Source: Arthrobacter sp. YD4 (GTDB taxonomy: Bacteria > Actinomycetota > Actinomycetes > Actinomycetales > Micrococcaceae). Taken from it: a stretch of 64,000 nucleotides of DNA. Location of the stretch: contig NZ_JAUHHD010000005.1 of the NCBI RefSeq assembly GCF_030410515.1, positions 248,001 to 312,000 on the forward strand, in the 5' to 3' direction. Below are positions 60,844-64,000 of this stretch, in pieces. A program made the translations under genes and the position numbers. How positions within the stretch are numbered: position 1 is the stretch's first letter; each line of letters begins with the position of its first letter. The notes beneath the pieces were generated by a model that saw nothing but the letters and a program-made list of their open reading frames with translations, searched no databases and was not told the origin of the DNA.

Positions 60844-63440
60844 CGCTGACGGATACCCCGGCCCGGGGCGGCGGGGGCACCGGCTCCGCCGGAGACGGTC
60901 CCGACGCCGGCCGCGACGGCGCCGGTCGTGGCGAAACAGGCGGCACCCCGGGCGGCCCGGCCGGCCGCATCCGCGGCGCCGGCCTGGAACCGTGGGCGAT
61001 GGCCCTCTCCGTCGCCGTGGCACTGGCCGGGGCCGCCCTGGGCATGAACGGGGTACTGCGCGGCTGGGCCTGGTACCCGCCCGTGCTGACCACCGTCTTC
61101 ACCGTCGCCCTTGCCACCGCCGCCCTGCGGTCGCTCCGCCTGCCGGGGGTGGTGGTCAGCCTCGGCGGGTTCCTGTCCCTCGCGGCGGTGCTGACCAGTA
61201 CGTTCTTCCGACCGTCCAGCATCGCCGGGTTCATCCCCTCGGCCGAGACGCTGGGGCAACTGCAGGCCTACCTGCGCCGCGCCAACGAGACGATCCTGGG
61301 CGAGAGCACCCCCGTGGCGCCGAACGCGGGCATCGTGCTGCTGATCTGCGGGGTGCTGGGGCTGCTGGTGGTACTGGTGGATACCCTCTGCGGCCCGCTG
61401 GCCCTGCCGGCCACCAGCGGGCTGGGCATCCTGGCGGTCCTGGTGGTCCCCGCCCTGGTCAAGCCGCAGAGCGTGGGCTGGCCGGCGTTCACCGCCGCGG
61501 CCGCCGGCTACCTGATGATCCTGGCCTGCAGCCACTGGTTCCACCCCGGCACGGGCCTGCGCGGGGACACCGCGCGGACCCCCGGGCAGCTTCGCCGCGC
61601 GGGTGTCCTGGGGGCGATGGCGCTGGCCCTGACGCTGCTGGTGCAGGCGGTGGTGCCGGGCTTCGACCAGGGCGCCTTCCCGCAGGGCTCCAGGCTCACC
61701 CCGTGGGGCGGCGCCACCGGCCTGAACCCGATGATCAGCCTGGGCAACAGCCTCCGGAGCCCCTCCGGCGTCGGCCGGATCACCTATGCCAGCAACGCCG
61801 GGTCCGCGCCCTATCTCCGCTCGGTCACGGTGGACAGTTTCGACGGCGACTCCTGGTCCCCGGATGACCGGGATGCCACCCGCCGGCCGGGCACCGGTGC
61901 GATCGATCCTGGGACCGACGTCACCGCCGACGAGCAGGTCCGGACCGTCACCGCGGTCAACACCGGGCAGTTCACCAGCCCCTACCTGCCGGTCCCGTAC
62001 GCCCCGGCGTCTGTCAGCGGCCTCACCGGCCGGTGGAACTGGGATCCGGCGACCCTCAGCATCAAGGGCATCGACGTGAACTCCCGCGACCAGCAGTACG
62101 TCGTGGCGTCGGTGGCGCCGAAGCTGACCCCGGCCGTCCTGGACCGGGCTACGGAGCAGCCCCGCGGCCTGCCGGACCTCTTCACCCGGGTTCCGGGCAA
62201 CGTCCCGGCGATCGTGCGGCAGACGGCGGACACGGTCACCGCCGGGGCCGGCACCGAGTACGCCAAGGCGATGGCCATCCAGGCCTACCTGCGCTCCCCG
62301 GCGTTTACCTACTCGCTGCAGGCGCCGGTCCAGAACGGCTACGACGGCAACGGACTCTCCGTCCTGGCCGACTTTCTGGCCCAGAAGAGCGGCTACTGCA
62401 TCCACTTCTCCTCGGCGATGGCCGTTATGGCCCGGCTGGAGGGGATCCCCAGCCGGATCGCCGTCGGGTACGCCCCGGGCCGGCCCACCGGTTCGACGGT
62501 GTCGCTCGCCGGCCTGGGGGCGCTGCCGGAGTACGAGGTGGACGCCCGCGACGCCCACGCCTGGCCCGAGCTGTACTTCCAGGGCCTGGGCTGGGTGGCG
62601 TTCGAACCCACGCCCTCCCGCGGCGTCGTCCCGGGCTATGCGACCGAGGCGGCGGCCCCGAGCGGGGCGAGCACCAACGAGAACAACGACGGGCTGGTGC
62701 CCTCGGCCGATCCGAAGCCCACGACGTCGGCGGCGCCCCTCCCGGTACCCGTCCCCGCCGCGGCCGGCGGAACCGCCACGGGCCCGGAGATCCCCTGGCC
62801 GCTGCTCTACGGCGCCGGGGGCGTGCTGCTGGCGGCGCTGCTGCTGGCCACGCCCGCCCTGGCCCGTGCCGGGTTGCGGCGGCGGCGGCTGCGGGCCGCG
62901 GCGGAGGATCCGGCGGCCGCCGCGGGGCCGGCCTGGGCGGAACTGCGCGACCTCGCCGCGGACTACGGCCTGCCGCCGCGCGGCAGCGACTCGCCCCGGC
63001 TGTTCGCCGCCCGGCTGCTGGGTTCTCCCCTGCTGGGCGTTCCGGACGGGGTGGACGCCCCGGCCCGGGGCGCGGTGGAGACCTTGACGGCGGAGCGCGA
63101 ACGGCAACGCTACGGCCGCCCCGGGGTCGAGGGCCAGTCACCGGGTGCGGCAGGGGGTGGGTCCGGAAGTGCTTCCGGGAATGAGACGGCGGAGCGGATC
63201 GCCCTGATCCGCGGCAGCCTGCGGGCCAATGCCCGCTGGGCGGCCCGGCTGCGCGCCGGGTGGCTGCCGCCGTCGTTGTTCACCCGCTGGCGCAACGCCC
63301 TGGCCCGGCCCTTCACGCGCCCGCTGCGCCGCGTGCCGCGGCCGGCCCCGGACAACCGGGCGACCCCGCAAACGCCGAACGGCGCCGCGGAGACCCGTTC
63401 AGGGTTCCGCGGCGCCGTCCGCAGGCTTCGCCGGAACTAG
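60840..63440 (+). CDS. Transglutaminase-like membrane protein (DUF3488/TgpA type)
   Basis: 866 residues from ATG 60840, which overlaps the DUF58 stop. After a Gly-rich N-terminus come six to seven hydrophobic spans (DUF3488), then a large extracytoplasmic part with a transglutaminase core: Cys in KSGYCIHFSSAMAVMARLEGIPSRIAVGY, His in DARDAHAWPEL, and Asp/Glu in GWVAFEPTPS. A further membrane span (PLLYGAGGVLLAALLLATPAL) and a DUF4129-like tail (WAELRDLAADYGLPPR) follow. TgpA in Pseudomonas is essential and faces the periplasm; the substrate is unknown here. Its stop overlaps the convergent gabD stop. Confidence 0.9.
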   Translation: MTLTDTPARGGGGTGSAGDGPDAGRDGAGRGETGGTPGGPAGRIRGAGLEPWAMALSVAVALAGAALGMNGVLRGWAWYPPVLTTVFTVALATAALRSLRLPGVVVSLGGFLSLAAVLTSTFFRPSSIAGFIPSAETLGQLQAYLRRANETILGESTPVAPNAGIVLLICGVLGLLVVLVDTLCGPLALPATSGLGILAVLVVPALVKPQSVGWPAFTAAAAGYLMILACSHWFHPGTGLRGDTARTPGQLRRAGVLGAMALALTLLVQAVVPGFDQGAFPQGSRLTPWGGATGLNPMISLGNSLRSPSGVGRITYASNAGSAPYLRSVTVDSFDGDSWSPDDRDATRRPGTGAIDPGTDVTADEQVRTVTAVNTGQFTSPYLPVPYAPASVSGLTGRWNWDPATLSIKGIDVNSRDQQYVVASVAPKLTPAVLDRATEQPRGLPDLFTRVPGNVPAIVRQTADTVTAGAGTEYAKAMAIQAYLRSPAFTYSLQAPVQNGYDGNGLSVLADFLAQKSGYCIHFSSAMAVMARLEGIPSRIAVGYAPGRPTGSTVSLAGLGALPEYEVDARDAHAWPELYFQGLGWVAFEPTPSRGVVPGYATEAAAPSGASTNENNDGLVPSADPKPTTSAAPLPVPVPAAAGGTATGPEIPWPLLYGAGGVLLAALLLATPALARAGLRRRRLRAAAEDPAAAAGPAWAELRDLAADYGLPPRGSDSPRLFAARLLGSPLLGVPDGVDAPARGAVETLTAERERQRYGRPGVEGQSPGAAGGGSGSASGNETAERIALIRGSLRANARWAARLRAGWLPPSLFTRWRNALARPFTRPLRRVPRPAPDNRATPQTPNGAAETRSGFRGAVRRLRRN

Positions 63441-64000
63441 CCGGCGTACGGGTCGGCGATGCCGATGTACTGGGTGTAGAGGTACTCCTCGATGCCTTCA
63501 AGGCCGCCCTCGCGGCCCAGGCCGGACTGCTTCACGCCACCGAACGGGGCCGAGGCGTTGGAGACGACACCGGCGTTCAGGCCCAGCATGCCGGTCTCGA
63601 GGCGTTCGCCCATCCGGATTCCCCGGTTGAGGTCCTTGGTGAAGACGTAGGCCACCAGCCCGTACTCGGTGTTGTTGGCGAGCCGGACGGCCTCGTCCTC
63701 GGTGTCGAAGGTGATGATCGGGGCGACCGGGCCGAAGATCTCCTCGTTCAGGATGCGGGTGCCCTCGGTGACGCCCTTGAGGATGGTGGGCTGGTAGAAG
63801 TAGCCCGGGCCGTCCACCGCGGCTCCGCCGATGACGGTCTCGGCGCCGGCGGCGACGGCGTCGGCGACCAGGTCGTGAACCTTGTCGCGGCTCTTCGCGT
63901 CGATCAGCGGGCCCACCTTGGACTCCGGCTCGGTGCCGCGCGCCGGGGTCATCTCCTTCATCTTGGCGGCGAACTTCTCCGCGAATTCGTCGGCGACGGA
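63437..64000 (-). CDS. gabD: NAD(P)-dependent succinate-semialdehyde dehydrogenase family (partial, N-terminus outside window)
   Basis: 187 C-terminal residues of an aldehyde dehydrogenase. They include VGPLIDAKSRDKVHDLVADAVAAGAETVIGG, YFYQPTILKGV, EEIFGPVAPIITF, NTEYGLVAYVFT, and the ending SNASAPFGGVKQSGLGREGG...EEYLYTQYIGI, a close fit to GabD-type succinate-semialdehyde dehydrogenases. The catalytic Cys and Glu are upstream of the window edge and cannot be checked. It is convergent with the transglutaminase gene. Confidence 0.85.
   Translation of the reverse strand, partial: SVADEFAEKFAAKMKEMTPARGTEPESKVGPLIDAKSRDKVHDLVADAVAAGAETVIGGAAVDGPGYFYQPTILKGVTEGTRILNEEIFGPVAPIITFDTEDEAVRLANNTEYGLVAYVFTKDLNRGIRMGERLETGMLGLNAGVVSNASAPFGGVKQSGLGREGGLEGIEEYLYTQYIGIADPYAG

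Overview
The window is a high-GC actinobacterial chromosome segment, most likely from Arthrobacter, Pseudarthrobacter or a close relative in the Micrococcaceae. This rests on coding density, GTG starts and leaderless promoters, RpfB, SCO4848- and DUF2505-type proteins, an NnaR-type hybrid regulator, and the gene block tatD-rpfB-rsmA-ispE-ABC-F-TetR-tRNA-glmU-prs-rplY-pth-...-mfd, which in actinobacteria such as Mycobacterium tuberculosis is also clustered. No insertion sequence, prophage or CRISPR array was seen.

Left part (1-8.6 kb and 15.3-23.8 kb): two halves of an assimilatory nitrate/nitrite system. narK, nasC and nasB (1606-6725) import nitrate and reduce it to nitrite. nirD and nirB (17296-20610) reduce nitrite to ammonium. 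cobA makes the siroheme precursor, an NnaR-type HemD/winged-helix protein follows in a 4-bp overlap, and a short NirB-like flavoprotein ends the region. Four promoters here (narK, nirD, nirB, flavoprotein) carry arrays of 5-bp half-sites on an 11-bp period that end exactly 10 nt before the -10 hexamer. This fits activation by GlnR, with NnaR as likely co-activator. Between the halves lie a PASTA/DUF3761 lipoprotein, a DUF1272 protein, a decayed duplicate of the 3' end of nasB, a secreted small protein, a XylC-like aldehyde dehydrogenase, a TetR-SDR-SRPBCC operon (the SRPBCC gene is frameshifted), an LpdA-like flavoprotein, a purine nucleoside phosphorylase, an Rrf2 regulator and a phosphohexomutase.

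Middle (23.9-34.2 kb): deoC, small membrane proteins, a DUF457 membrane hydrolase next to mfd, an NAD(P)-binding/DUF2867 protein, DUF2505 and SCO4848 proteins, and sufS-sufU for Fe-S assembly.

Region 34.2-46.2 kb: four consecutive large ATP-binding LuxR-family (LAL) regulators of about 900 residues each, all on the minus strand, forming two pairs. They sit in the otherwise conserved pth-mfd interval. A two-part DNA element is shared between the promoter of the second regulator and a 600-bp gene-free, hairpin-rich stretch behind the first. This is the least explained part of the window.

Right part (46.2-64 kb): translation, cell-wall and isoprenoid housekeeping genes (pth, rplY, prs, glmU, tRNA-Gln, TetR, ABC-F, ispE, rsmA, rpfB, tatD), then a moxR-DUF58-transglutaminase operon, and the 3' part of a succinate-semialdehyde dehydrogenase gene running off the window.
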